A stretch of 64,000 nt of DNA from Hyphomicrobium sp. ghe19 (GCF_902712875.1 NZ_LR743509.1:2432001-2496000); one strand, 5' to 3'; positions 16,016 through 22,131 are shown, counted from the first letter of the stretch. Numbers and translations: made by a program. The notes: generated from the sequence alone by a model not told the origin.

Positions 16016-16965
16016 CACTCTGGCCTCATATGCACGATGGCTGCCACCTCGCCTGTCACCTCGGCGTCGAACTTCGGTCTGACACCCTTCCAGATCGGGA
16101 ACCGCGGTCTGCCGTTCACACCGATGCCGTTGAACTTGAACGTCACAAGCTGACCGGGAAGCGTGTCTCTCTGTGACCAGAGCTGGGCGACTTCTTCATT
16201 CGTGCCGCCAGCTGCCAGCGAGAACTCGACGACCTCCTTCCCGTTGTTCCAGCGGACATCGACTGCACCCAGCGTGCCGTTGGCGACCTTGCCGGCCTTG
16301 GCTGTCGAGCGCTTCGTGTGGCCGAGTTCATCGACCTGGGCTTCGTTCGTGTTCGTCAGCTGCTCGTGGACGGCCAAAATCTCGCCTTCTGCGTCCTCCC
16401 AGAACTTGACCTTCAGCATCCACTGCTCTCTGAGCGTCGAGCGGCCATACTTGTACGGGCCAGACGGGCATCTCAGGATCGCACCTTCATAGCCTTGCTT
16501 GTACCAAGTCTCGCTGACCGTATTGGCGTCGTCGGCCGTGCGGATATGCGAATGCGTAAGCAGCTTCACATACGGCAAGTTCAAGTCCGCCACCTTGTTC
16601 TCGGCATCCCTGTGCCGCGTCTGGAACGGGGATGCCGGGCTTGAGAAGTCGTCGAACACCCAGAACGTGAAGTCTGGTTCACCCGAGCCCTTGCCTACTC
16701 CCTTGGCCGTGTTCGTGAACACCTTCGGGTCGTTGGCCTCGCCCACGATCAGCTCGCCATCGAGGCCATGAGGCAAGCCTGTGAGCTTCTCACGGACGAA
16801 CGCGTTCGGGATGTCGAGGAACTTACGGGACTTCGGGACTCCATCGACGATCAGACATCGGAAGCCGTCGAGCTTCTGGGAGATCATCTTCGGGAACGTC
16901 ACTTCCGTGTACAGGTTCGGTATCTCGCTCAAGGCGAGCATGGGCTTCAACTTCTTGGCGGTCAT
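16015..16965 (-). CDS. ATP-dependent DNA ligase, T7-like
   Basis: Joins nicks during phage replication and repair. 316 aa, close to T7 ligase in length. Catalytic Lys31 in SQKLDGFR; other motifs: LDGELIVG, FWVFDDF, YEGAILRCPSG and WMLKVKFW. The C-terminal ~100 residues (GTLGAVDVRW to the end) form the expected OB-fold region, which the plus-strand ligase at 11335 lacks. Located in the block of small genes, not in the main replication cluster. Confidence 0.9.
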   Translation of the reverse strand: MTAKKLKPMLALSEIPNLYTEVTFPKMISQKLDGFRCLIVDGVPKSRKFLDIPNAFVREKLTGLPHGLDGELIVGEANDPKVFTNTAKGVGKGSGEPDFTFWVFDDFSSPASPFQTRHRDAENKVADLNLPYVKLLTHSHIRTADDANTVSETWYKQGYEGAILRCPSGPYKYGRSTLREQWMLKVKFWEDAEGEILAVHEQLTNTNEAQVDELGHTKRSTAKAGKVANGTLGAVDVRWNNGKEVVEFSLAAGGTNEEVAQLWSQRDTLPGQLVTFKFNGIGVNGRPRFPIWKGVRPKFDAEVTGEVAAIVHMRPE

Positions 16966-16981
16966 GCTTCTGCTCTTTCGG

Positions 16982-17260
16982 TTAGGCGGCGAGGCCCATG
17001 TGCTGCTGCCACTTCGAGTGGAGACACTCAGCTGCGAATGACATCGTCGACTGACGGGCGATCGAGTCGAACTCTGAGAACGCCGACCAGACCGTCCGCT
17101 GCGTGTGGCCGATGCAGTAGTTCAGACCGCGGTCGCAGGTCATGACGGGCTCACGGACCGTGCGCTTCTCGACGAGGCCAACGTGCTTGCCGGTGGCGCG
17201 ATCGATCACGTCGTAGACCGAGATTTCACCTTTGCGGGGGCTGAGCTTAAAGGGTGTCAT
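16982..17260 (-). CDS. Hypothetical 92-aa protein
   Basis: RBS AAGGATTGAACGGTC. Begins MTPFKLSPRKGEISVYDVID, contains two Cys (TCDRGLNYCIGHT) and a helical end. First gene of the unit driven by the class I promoter at 17293-17323, and it leads into the ligase gene. Confidence 0.65.
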   Translation of the reverse strand: MTPFKLSPRKGEISVYDVIDRATGKHVGLVEKRTVREPVMTCDRGLNYCIGHTQRTVWSAFSEFDSIARQSTMSFAAECLHSKWQQHMGLAA

Positions 17261-17292
17261 GACCGTTCAATCCTTGTTGGTCGCTTGATGAA

Positions 17293-17323
17293 ACTATCGT
17301 CTCACTGAGCGGCACCGGGTCAA
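17293..17323 (-). promoter_or_regulatory. Class I promoter A
   Basis: TTGACC (17323-17318), 19-base spacer, GATAGT (17298-17293), with the shared block GTGAGACGATAG. Five near-identical copies lie within 1.6 kb. A palindromic site lies 6 bp upstream of the -35-like hexamer. Confidence 0.7.
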
Positions 17324-17329
17324 GTGAAA

Positions 17330-17345
17330 GTGCAATTAATTTCAC
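17330..17345. promoter_or_regulatory. 16-bp palindromic site, copy 14
   Basis: GTGCAATTAATTTCAC, between the terminator at 17356-17384 and class I promoter A. Confidence 0.85.
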
Positions 17346-17355
17346 TCGCCCGAGC

Positions 17356-17384
17356 AAAAAAAAGAACGCCCCTAGTGCGGAGCG
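17356..17384 (-). terminator. Rho-independent terminator
   Basis: Minus strand CGCTCC-GCACTA-GGGGCG followed by TTCTTTTTTTT. The stem contains the TAG stop codon of 17372-17602. It ends the transcript from promoter B and insulates promoter A. Confidence 0.75.
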
Positions 17385-17602
17385 AGCTTCAGGATTGCGA
17401 GGATCAAGCCGGCAATGCCGACAGTCTGGACAAGCAGCGCCTGGTACAGCTTCGTCGTCAGCTCCGAGAGCTTGGCGTCCAGATAGTCCTTGGTGACATA
17501 CTTGTCGTCGAGCATGGTTTCGATCGCCTTAGCGTGAGCCGTGGCGATCTTAGGCTCAATTCCTGCTGCTGTCAGCTGGTCAATGTAGGTCGCCAACTTC
17601 AC
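17372..17602 (-). CDS. DUF1640-like coiled-coil membrane protein
   Basis: 76 aa from GTG 17602 (GTGA overlap with the upstream stop). Pattern of a short helix, coiled coil (DYLDAKLSELTTKLYQALL) and a single C-terminal transmembrane helix (VGIAGLILAILKL) is that of small DUF1640/Bdr-like proteins often found in phages and bacteria. Role unknown. Its stop lies in the terminator stem. Confidence 0.65.
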   Translation of the reverse strand: MKLATYIDQLTAAGIEPKIATAHAKAIETMLDDKYVTKDYLDAKLSELTTKLYQALLVQTVGIAGLILAILKLAPH

Positions 17603-17736
17603 TGCTGGCCCTCCTTCAGCTTCTTGGCTGCGAGCATCCGGTCAATCGAGGCTTGCATCCCGCTGTCGCGCTTAGCGCCGGGTGCGAACAGGTCGTTCAT
17701 CAGGCGGTTCAGCTTCTTCTGCTTCTTGAGGGTCAT
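17599..17736 (-). CDS. Basic 45-aa peptide
   Basis: ATG 17736 is 8 bases from AAGGAG; an alternative ATG is 6 bases upstream. Very basic start (MTLKKQKKLNRLMNDLF) and end (AAKKLKEGQQ). Directly follows class I promoter B. Function unknown. Confidence 0.6.
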   Translation of the reverse strand: MTLKKQKKLNRLMNDLFAPGAKRDSGMQASIDRMLAAKKLKEGQQ

Positions 17737-17768
17737 GATCATCACTCCTTGTTTGATCGCTTGACCTA

Positions 17769-17799
17769 ACTATCGTCTCACATGACGGCATCGGGTCAA
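17769..17799 (-). promoter_or_regulatory. Class I promoter B
   Basis: TTGACC, 19 bases, GATAGT, with GTGAGACGATAG. It precedes the 45-aa and DUF1640-like genes; the palindrome is 7 bp upstream. Confidence 0.7.
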
Positions 17800-17806
17800 T
17801 TGGAAT

Positions 17807-17822
17807 GTGCAATTAATTGCAA
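17807..17822. promoter_or_regulatory. 16-bp palindromic site, copy 15
   Basis: GTGCAATTAATTGCAA. The TAA in its centre is the stop codon of 17813-17980, so gene end and site are fused. Confidence 0.85.
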
Positions 17823-17980
17823 CGCCTGCCTAAAAACTCGAAGCCGACCGGCGGCTCCATAGCCCAGCGCTCCTTGCAGAGTTCGTGGTGGCGCTTCACC
17901 TGATCGGGCGAACATTCATCGTACGGGATCGCCTCGATCTGAGCCAGCTCTTCATCGATGGCCAGCAGCTTCTCTTTCAT
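17813..17980 (-). CDS. Hypothetical 55-aa protein
   Basis: ATG 17980 with GGTGGG upstream and one base after the preceding stop. Acidic helical start (MKEKLLAIDEELAQIEAIPY), then HHELCKERW. The final Cys-Asn-stop is encoded by the palindromic site. Confidence 0.55.
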   Translation of the reverse strand: MKEKLLAIDEELAQIEAIPYDECSPDQVKRHHELCKERWAMEPPVGFEFLGRRCN

Positions 17981-17981
17981 C

Positions 17982-18179
17982 TTACCCACCTACCGCTTCC
18001 TTCAGGACTTCGAGCACAATGTTGGAGACTGCATCGCCGGCTGGGTACAGCTGGTGCTGGCCGAGAGCGATGTCGATGACTTCATCCTTGCTGATCTCGA
18101 TGCCGAGGTCGAAGTCGACTGCCGAGACTGCGTTGTAGAGGTCGATCCCGTTCAGCTTGCTGATATCGATCATCGCCAT
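17982..18179 (-). CDS. Hypothetical 65-aa protein
   Basis: MAMIDISKLNGIDLYNAVSA, then a helical C-terminus. The MIDIS start is shared with the gene at 14688. RBS AAGGAGTGAATGGCG. First gene after class I promoter C. Confidence 0.6.
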   Translation of the reverse strand: MAMIDISKLNGIDLYNAVSAVDFDLGIEISKDEVIDIALGQHQLYPAGDAVSNIVLEVLKEAVGG

Positions 18180-18206
18180 TCACTCCTTGTTTGGCCGCTT
18201 GATAAA

Positions 18207-18237
18207 ACTATCGTCTCACTGGGCAGCTACGAGTCAA
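18207..18237 (-). promoter_or_regulatory. Class I promoter C
   Basis: TTGACT, 19 bases, GATAGT, with AGTGAGACGATAG. Palindrome 6 bp upstream. Confidence 0.7.
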
Positions 18238-18242
18238 GTGAA

Positions 18243-18258
18243 ATGCAATTAATTGCAC
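18243..18258. promoter_or_regulatory. 16-bp palindromic site, copy 16
   Basis: ATGCAATTAATTGCAC, just past the stop of 18270-18539 and just upstream of promoter C. Confidence 0.8.
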
Positions 18259-18269
18259 TCGCCTGCTCC

Positions 18270-18539
18270 TTAGTTTGCGAGGCCGAGGCGCTTGGCGTCT
18301 GCCTTGGCGAGCGTCTTGTCCAACTGGTGCTGGCGAACAACCGGGAGCGTCTTCAATGCGGTCACAGCATCACGCTTGGAAGCGAACATGCGGCCGAACT
18401 CGCGCATTGCCATGCAGACAACCGTAGCATCGTCCATTGCGCCGAAGTTGCGGGGATTGGTGCGCGTCGTCTTGGCGAGGTCAACCGGAGCCATAGCAAC
18501 CGGAGCAACAGGAGCGCGGAGAGCAGAGAAGCTGTGCAT
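18270..18539 (-). CDS. Hypothetical 89-aa protein
   Basis: Ala/Val-rich N-terminus (FSALRAPVAPVAMAPVDLAK), then VVCMAMREFGRMFASKRDAV and a basic helical tail. No signal peptide or domain recognised. Follows class I promoter D after an AAGGATTGAAACG leader. Confidence 0.6.
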   Translation of the reverse strand: MHSFSALRAPVAPVAMAPVDLAKTTRTNPRNFGAMDDATVVCMAMREFGRMFASKRDAVTALKTLPVVRQHQLDKTLAKADAKRLGLAN

Positions 18540-18574
18540 CGTTTCAATCCTTGTTAGATGCCGTTGTTTGATGA

Positions 18575-18605
18575 TCTATCGTCTCACTTGCCGGCTACAG
18601 TGCAA
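18575..18605 (-). promoter_or_regulatory. Class I promoter D
   Basis: TTGCAC, 19 bases, GATAGA, with AAGTGAGACGATAG. Drives 18270-18539. The palindrome at 18633 is 27 bp upstream of the -35-like hexamer, farther than in copies A-C. Confidence 0.65.
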
Positions 18606-18632
18606 TAGAAATGCGACTGCCCACGCATTATT

Positions 18633-18648
18633 TTGCAATTAATTTCAC
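18633..18648. promoter_or_regulatory. 16-bp palindromic site, copy 17
   Basis: TTGCAATTAATTTCAC, between the hairpin at 18671 and promoter D. Confidence 0.85.
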
Positions 18649-18670
18649 ATTCTGCTTAACGCCGACGCAA

Positions 18671-18701
18671 GAGAGCCCCGAGCTGCAGACTCAGGGCTCT
18701 C
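18671..18701 (-). terminator. Strong hairpin ending the 18.8-kb transcript
   Basis: Minus strand GAGAGCCCTGAG, loop TCTGCAG, CTCGGGGCTCTC: a 12-bp stem with one G-U pair. Only TT follows, so termination may be partial. It could also be the 3' stabilising stem of a small RNA. Confidence 0.6.
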
Positions 18702-18827
18702 AAACACCATTCCGGGCGGTGCTTTGGAAACGATCAGGCCACGTACATGCTCTATCTACGGGCTGAATACCGTCAGTGGCGAGCTTGCTTTTATGCCGGA
18801 CTGACCGAGCGCCTGTCCGTTTCCTTG
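18671..18827 (-). ncRNA. Candidate small RNA (~157 nt) from promoter E
   Basis: The interval 18540-18887 holds no convincing gene. From promoter E (18833-18863) a transcript would run to the 12-bp hairpin at 18671-18701. No start codon follows the AAGGA at ~18822 at a sensible spacing; the only in-transcript ORFs are 4 and ~21 codons with poor RBSs. GTCAGT and ACTGAC can pair to form a second stem. The rest of the interval holds palindrome copy 17 and promoter D. Existence and ends of the RNA are inference. Confidence 0.45.
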
Positions 18828-18832
18828 ATCTT

Positions 18833-18863
18833 TCTATCGTCTCACTTGACCGCATCTGGTCAA
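18833..18863 (-). promoter_or_regulatory. Class I promoter E
   Basis: TTGACC (18863-18858), 19 bases, GATAGA (18838-18833), with AAGTGAGACGATAG. It has the same features as promoters A-D but no gene immediately downstream. Confidence 0.65.
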
Positions 18864-18871
18864 TGGGGAAT

Positions 18872-18887
18872 TTGCAATTAATTTCAC
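18872..18887. promoter_or_regulatory. 16-bp palindromic site, copy 18
   Basis: TTGCAATTAATTTCAC, directly abutting the stop of 18888-19070 and 8 bp upstream of promoter E. Confidence 0.85.
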
Positions 18888-19070
18888 TCACTCGCCACGA
18901 TGCAGCTGGATCAATGACCAGACAAGAGTCGCCGGGGCAGTGACTGGCCAGAGCAGTGCCAGCACGACGAGGTACTTGAACAGTTTGTCGTCCCCAGGCT
19001 GATCAGCGACGTGGAGCAGCGTGACGATAGCGCCCAAGGCCCACAGATAAACAATCACCCATTCCATCAT
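18888..19070 (-). CDS. Small two-helix membrane protein
   Basis: 60 aa, almost entirely two hydrophobic helices (VIVYLWALGAIVTLLHVA and YLVVLALLWPVTAPATLVW) joined by a short DQPGDDK loop. Overlaps speD by 4 bp. Same layout as the holin candidate at 41112-41261 (loop DKPEDD). It could be a second holin, a transporter accessory or unrelated; function unknown. Confidence 0.65.
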   Translation of the reverse strand: MMEWVIVYLWALGAIVTLLHVADQPGDDKLFKYLVVLALLWPVTAPATLVWSLIQLHRGE

Positions 19071-19450
19071 ACGATCTCCAGCTGGTACTCACGGTCCAAG
19101 AGGATCGTCTCGTAATTCTTCAGTCCGAACGCCTTCAGGGCTTCGATGATCGCCGTGACGTTCATCTGCCCGCACGTATAGAAGTCGAGTTGCACGAGCA
19201 CCGGGTCGGTCTTGTCCCAGACGTGGATCGCGACGTGGCTCGTCTCGATGATCACCACACCGGACCAGCCTTCGAGCATCGGGCGATGGCAGTAAGCAAC
19301 GTGCGGCCCAGACATGATCTTCATGTTCTGCGTATCGATCAGGTTCTCCAGCCAGTGCGTGAACTGAGCGTCCTGATGCGGGTGATACCACCAGTCCACC
19401 TCGGCTCTGATGATCACCTGCTTGTGTTCGACGGGCGGGTGCAGACTCAT
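19067..19450 (-). CDS. speD: S-adenosylmethionine decarboxylase-like protein (SpeD)
   Basis: 127 aa, the length of a bacterial class 1b proenzyme. SpeD decarboxylates AdoMet for spermidine synthesis and self-cleaves to create a pyruvoyl group. Seen here: SGVVIIETSHVAIHVW around the cleavage Ser (~residue 73), His in AIHVW, and the Cys of DFYTCG. The residue before the Ser is Thr, where class 1b enzymes usually have Glu. RBS AAGGAGATTTGAACCG; ATGA overlap with the upstream gene. Some phage SpeD homologues have other decarboxylase specificities, so the substrate is not certain. Confidence 0.8.
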   Translation of the reverse strand: MSLHPPVEHKQVIIRAEVDWWYHPHQDAQFTHWLENLIDTQNMKIMSGPHVAYCHRPMLEGWSGVVIIETSHVAIHVWDKTDPVLVQLDFYTCGQMNVTAIIEALKAFGLKNYETILLDREYQLEIV

Positions 19451-19590
19451 CGGTTCAAATCTCCTTCTATGGCTACGATCTGCAGCAAGTCATCGATCTG
19501 GGCGGACACGTTCGGCCAGTGGTTCTGCTTTGCTAGCTCCGATACGGCGACGCTCACGGAGATCAGCAACTGTCGTTCGGCTTCAGTCAT
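19447..19590 (-). CDS. Hypothetical 47-aa protein upstream of speD
   Basis: ATG 19590; ends in an ATGA overlap with speD. Helical sequence (MTEAERQLLISVSVAVSELA). Its last codons include the RBS of speD, so translation of the two is linked. Confidence 0.55.
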   Translation of the reverse strand: MTEAERQLLISVSVAVSELAKQNHWPNVSAQIDDLLQIVAIEGDLNR

Positions 19591-19765
19591 GGATCACCTG
19601 GACGATCGGCAGAGGCGTACTCGCGCACAGACGGGTGATCACACGGTACGGATGCTGCATCTTAAACAGATGGCGGGCCACGTCTTCGCTCTCGGCGTCG
19701 ACATGCGAAGTGCCGCAGTCGCGCGTGTACGTGCCTCTCCAGGCGAAGTAAAAACGGGTCTTCAT
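19583..19765 (-). CDS. Small beta-alpha protein with AESEDVA motif
   Basis: 60 aa: MKTRFYFAWRGTYTRD, strand, HVDAESEDVARHLFKMQH helix. Same layout as 1765, 12478 and 13968. Overlaps both neighbours. Confidence 0.6.
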   Translation of the reverse strand: MKTRFYFAWRGTYTRDCGTSHVDAESEDVARHLFKMQHPYRVITRLCASTPLPIVQVIHD

Positions 19766-20046
19766 GCTACGAGGTCCAACTCTACAGGGTCTCTGAAGCC
19801 GCGCTCGTGCAGGCCGTGCAGCAGCAGGTCGCGCAGCTCCTTGGTATCGATCGAGGCGCGTTCGATCCGTATAACGTAACGGCCCGTAAAGACTGAAACG
19901 AGAACATCGGTGACGTGCATCTTGTGGGCATACGAGAACGCGATGGCGTACGGGACATTTCTGAGGACGTCGGTCATGGCATCCTTCAGCTTCTCGGCGT
20001 GGACACGCATACCGAAGCGGTCCCAGGTGATCGGAGCCGTCGTCAC
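19762..20046 (-). CDS. Hypothetical 94-aa protein
   Basis: GTG 20046 chosen: GAGG is 7 bases upstream and GTGA overlaps the upstream stop; the longer frame is antisense-like. Mixed alpha/beta sequence (EKLKDAMTDVLRNVPYAIAF, VFTGRYVIRIERASID). No family recognised. Confidence 0.6.
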   Translation of the reverse strand: MTTAPITWDRFGMRVHAEKLKDAMTDVLRNVPYAIAFSYAHKMHVTDVLVSVFTGRYVIRIERASIDTKELRDLLLHGLHERGFRDPVELDLVA

Positions 20047-20210
20047 GCGCCGTCCTCGACGAAGCGGATGAACGTGACGATCAACGCGAAGACGGCAAAC
20101 CACGGATAGCCGGCAACGAGGCACATCAGTGCGAACAGCAGGCGTGGCCAGAAGAACAGAGCGACCAGCGTCACCACGTACATTGCAATTAATTGCAAAG
20201 CTTCGATCAT
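20043..20210 (-). CDS. Small membrane protein with embedded palindrome
   Basis: 55 aa from ATG 20210 (GGAGGG upstream, TGATG overlap). Two hydrophobic helices (YVVTLVALFFWPRLLFALM; WFAVFALIVTFI). Codons 5-9 are formed by palindromic site copy 19 and encode LQLIA. Function unknown. Confidence 0.55.
   Translation of the reverse strand: MIEALQLIAMYVVTLVALFFWPRLLFALMCLVAGYPWFAVFALIVTFIRFVEDGA
20183..20198. promoter_or_regulatory. 16-bp palindromic site, copy 19 (intragenic)
   Basis: TTGCAATTAATTGCAA near the 5' end of the membrane protein gene 20043-20210. Confidence 0.75.
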
Positions 20211-20329
20211 CAATCCCTCCATTTGGCCTTACGACGTTCGATCTCGCGCTTCACGCCCCGCTCGCCGATGCACACGATACCAATAATCGGCAGCGAAACC
20301 CCGAACACGATCAACCCAATTTCGAGCAT
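20210..20329 (-). CDS. 39-aa membrane peptide overlapping 20229-20597
   Basis: ATG 20329 with a perfect RBS (GGAGGAG), one N-terminal hydrophobic helix (MLEIGLIVFGVSLPIIGIVC) and a basic tail. It lies for ~100 bp in another frame inside the 3' end of 20229-20597, an arrangement like Rz/Rz1, but it lacks a lipobox. Confidence 0.5.
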   Translation of the reverse strand: MLEIGLIVFGVSLPIIGIVCIGERGVKREIERRKAKWRD

Positions 20330-20597
20330 TCTGCTCCTCCATGTGTGCGACGAGCTGCGTTAGCAAAGCGTCCTTGCGTTCGAGGTCCTTGTCCTTCTCC
20401 TCGACCAGCTCACGGGCCATATCGAGGGCGGTCGCCATACGGAGCATCAGTTCGGAGAGCGCCTTGGCTCCATCCGGCGTGTAATAGACGCGCTGATTGA
20501 TCAGGAAGGCGACATCGAGCGTGCGCCTGATGTTGGCCACGACCTCGACCCAGCTCTTCGGTTCACTCTCGGGGTCGCTCTCCGGTTCAACGGTCAT
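20229..20597 (-). CDS. Hypothetical 122-aa protein
   Basis: Acidic N-terminus (VEPESDPESEPKSWVEV), central helices with a coiled coil (ARELVEEKDKDLERKDALL) and a basic, Arg-rich end. The 3' third is overlapped by the 39-aa ORF. No family recognised. Confidence 0.6.
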   Translation of the reverse strand: MTVEPESDPESEPKSWVEVVANIRRTLDVAFLINQRVYYTPDGAKALSELMLRMATALDMARELVEEKDKDLERKDALLTQLVAHMEEQNARNWVDRVRGFAADYWYRVHRRAGREARDRTS

Positions 20598-20707
20598 CGC
20601 TTCCTACCAAAGAACAGCGTGATGCCGAGGCAGATCGTGGCAGCTACTATCTGGCCGACCAGCATCCCAGACCAGAACGACTGATCAACCAGCTCAACGC
20701 ACGTCAT
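20594..20707 (-). CDS. 37-aa membrane peptide
   Basis: MTCVELVDQSFWSGMLVGQI, continuing in a hydrophobic helix and ending FFGRKR. Overlaps the preceding stop by 14 bp and the next start by 4 bp. RBS weak, so moderately supported only. Confidence 0.45.
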   Translation of the reverse strand: MTCVELVDQSFWSGMLVGQIVAATICLGITLFFGRKR

Positions 20708-20918
20708 GGACGACACCACTGATCATCGGTGCGTGCTGTACACGCTGTTCCATCTGGCTTGTGAAACCTGCGTAGTTCACGGTCACACCCACTGCGGCTC
20801 CTGAGATCAATCCGATCAGCACGTAGAACCACAGAGGCGGTGCCGTCTGTCTGACTGCTTTCGGGTATTCCGGTCCGAGAATTACTGATGGCAGTTTGTT
20901 GCCCGCGTACCTGCTCAT
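20694..20918 (-). CDS. Small single-pass membrane protein
   Basis: 74 aa from ATG 20918 (AAGGAGTGAGACT upstream); the longer frame starts within palindrome copy 20. One transmembrane helix (LWFYVLIGLISGAAVGVTV) after a 30-residue soluble N-terminus. Function unknown. Confidence 0.65.
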   Translation of the reverse strand: MSRYAGNKLPSVILGPEYPKAVRQTAPPLWFYVLIGLISGAAVGVTVNYAGFTSQMEQRVQHAPMISGVVHDVR

Positions 20919-20968
20919 AGTCTCACTCCTTGATGACTTACCTTGAGCGTACAGTTTTTGCGGTCTTT

Positions 20969-20984
20969 GTGCAATTAATTGCAC
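20969..20984. promoter_or_regulatory. 16-bp palindromic site, copy 20 (perfect)
   Basis: GTGCAATTAATTGCAC, 51 bp upstream of the start at 20918. A further partial half-site (GTGATTAATTG) follows at 20989. Confidence 0.85.
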
Positions 20985-21051
20985 GGAAGTGATTAATTGT
21001 TGGCGGGTGAAATTGGCCTTAGTCGACCTGTCCTACTCGATGGCCAATTGG

Positions 21052-21339
21052 CTACTGTTGGCTATTCGATTTGCCATGCTCTTCAGCGAGACCGAGTGCC
21101 TCCCAGAGAGCGTCGAAGAGCTTCTTGCTGCCCACGTAATGAGAGTGTTCGGCTCTGAGCAATTGTTGCTGAGCGGCCTTTGCAGCTCTCTGGTCGGGAT
21201 AGGACAGGGTGAGTGACCCTGCCCCTTGTCCCGGTGTCAGTATCCTGAACCTGTATGCGTGTGTTCCTGGGTGTGAGGCCGATTTGATCTTCTGAATGCG
21301 GCCCACGAACACCAAGGTGCTTTTCGGCTCTCTACTCAT
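21052..21339 (-). CDS. Hypothetical 95-aa protein
   Basis: Beta-rich first half (STLVFVGRIQKIKSASHPG, YRFRILTPGQGAGSL) then helix SYPDQRAAKAAQQQLLRAEH. Overlaps 21336-21656 by 4 bp. No family recognised. Confidence 0.6.
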   Translation of the reverse strand: MSREPKSTLVFVGRIQKIKSASHPGTHAYRFRILTPGQGAGSLTLSYPDQRAAKAAQQQLLRAEHSHYVGSKKLFDALWEALGLAEEHGKSNSQQ

Positions 21340-21656
21340 ACTGCCAAATCTACGATGTCGCTCTTCTTGCTACCCTTCGTCGTGAGGACTTTCGTCTTCA
21401 TGATACGGGCGTGCTCCGGGTTGTTCTTCATCCAGAGCCGCGCGTAATACGGCGAGTGGTTCGAGTTGAGCTTGATCTTGCCGTCTGAGAGCACGGGACC
21501 AAGCTGCCGCCGAATGTCGTAGAAGGCATCGTTGGCCGACACTCTCTGAATGCCGCGAGCGATCTGTTCATTCACGAACTTGTCGAAGGCTGCGTAGACC
21601 TCGGGGTGTGCTTCATGGAAGGCGAGGAACTGCTGTTCCTTCTGAGTTAGCTGCAT
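21336..21656 (-). CDS. Hypothetical 106-aa protein
   Basis: ATG 21656 (AGAGG upstream) is preferred to GTG 21689, which would extend the overlap with 21613-22059 to 77 bp. Sequence LAFHEAHPEVYAAFDKFVNE and IQRVSANDAFYDIRRQLGP is a type seen in phage accessory proteins of unknown function; a helix-turn-helix-like fold is possible. Confidence 0.65.
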   Translation of the reverse strand: MQLTQKEQQFLAFHEAHPEVYAAFDKFVNEQIARGIQRVSANDAFYDIRRQLGPVLSDGKIKLNSNHSPYYARLWMKNNPEHARIMKTKVLTTKGSKKSDIVDLAV

Positions 21657-22059
21657 GAGGTTCTGCCTCTGGTTTTCTGATCGGGACACGTTCTACCTGC
21701 TGACCCTCTTCTGTCTCCAACAGGGCCGTGGCGTTGTGCTGCGTCTTTGGTGGTTCTGGGTCGACGTTCGTGGACGGGATGACGATCGGTTGCCCCAACA
21801 GGTCTGTGCGGCCCACGAGCACGTCGATGGCGCGGATCGAGGCCTGCATCCCTCTGACGAGGTCGTTGAACGTGGCGAAGTCGCGAATGAGCTTCGGGTC
21901 ATTCAAGGCGTGCATCAGCAGCTCGCGCTCTTTGTTGACCTTGCTCTCAAGGCCCACGAGCACACTACGGAAGTCTGCCGGCATCGGGGGCGGAGGCGTA
22001 TCCTTGACTTCAGGGGCTGGAGCCTCTGGTGCTGCCGCCGAGGGCTGCGTATCTGTCAT
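21613..22059 (-). CDS. Hypothetical 148-aa protein
   Basis: Pro/Ala-rich disordered N-terminus (PSAAAPEAPAPEVKDTPPPP), helical middle (LESKVNKERELLMHALND, FNDLVRGMQASIRAIDVLV) and disordered C-terminus. Starts a transcription unit after palindrome copy 21. No family recognised. Confidence 0.6.
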   Translation of the reverse strand: MTDTQPSAAAPEAPAPEVKDTPPPPMPADFRSVLVGLESKVNKERELLMHALNDPKLIRDFATFNDLVRGMQASIRAIDVLVGRTDLLGQPIVIPSTNVDPEPPKTQHNATALLETEEGQQVERVPIRKPEAEPHAANSEGTAVPRLP

Positions 22060-22074
22060 CTGTCTCTCCTAGTC

Positions 22075-22090
22075 GTGCAATTAATTTCAC
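22075..22090. promoter_or_regulatory. 16-bp palindromic site, copy 21
   Basis: GTGCAATTAATTTCAC, 15 bp upstream of the start at 22059. Confidence 0.85.
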
Positions 22091-22131
22091 AACCAGCACA
22101 GCACAAAAAGTGACCGGAGAACAGTGCGTTC

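Noticed and set aside
18750..18840. tRNA-like sequence at the ncRNA candidate
   Set aside because: A GTAGATAGAGC stretch resembles a D-arm, but there is no T-loop or 7-bp acceptor stem.
18700..18891. 63-codon minus-strand ORF
   Set aside because: Its start lies in the palindrome upstream of promoter E and no later start codon follows the predicted transcription start, so it could not be translated from that transcript.
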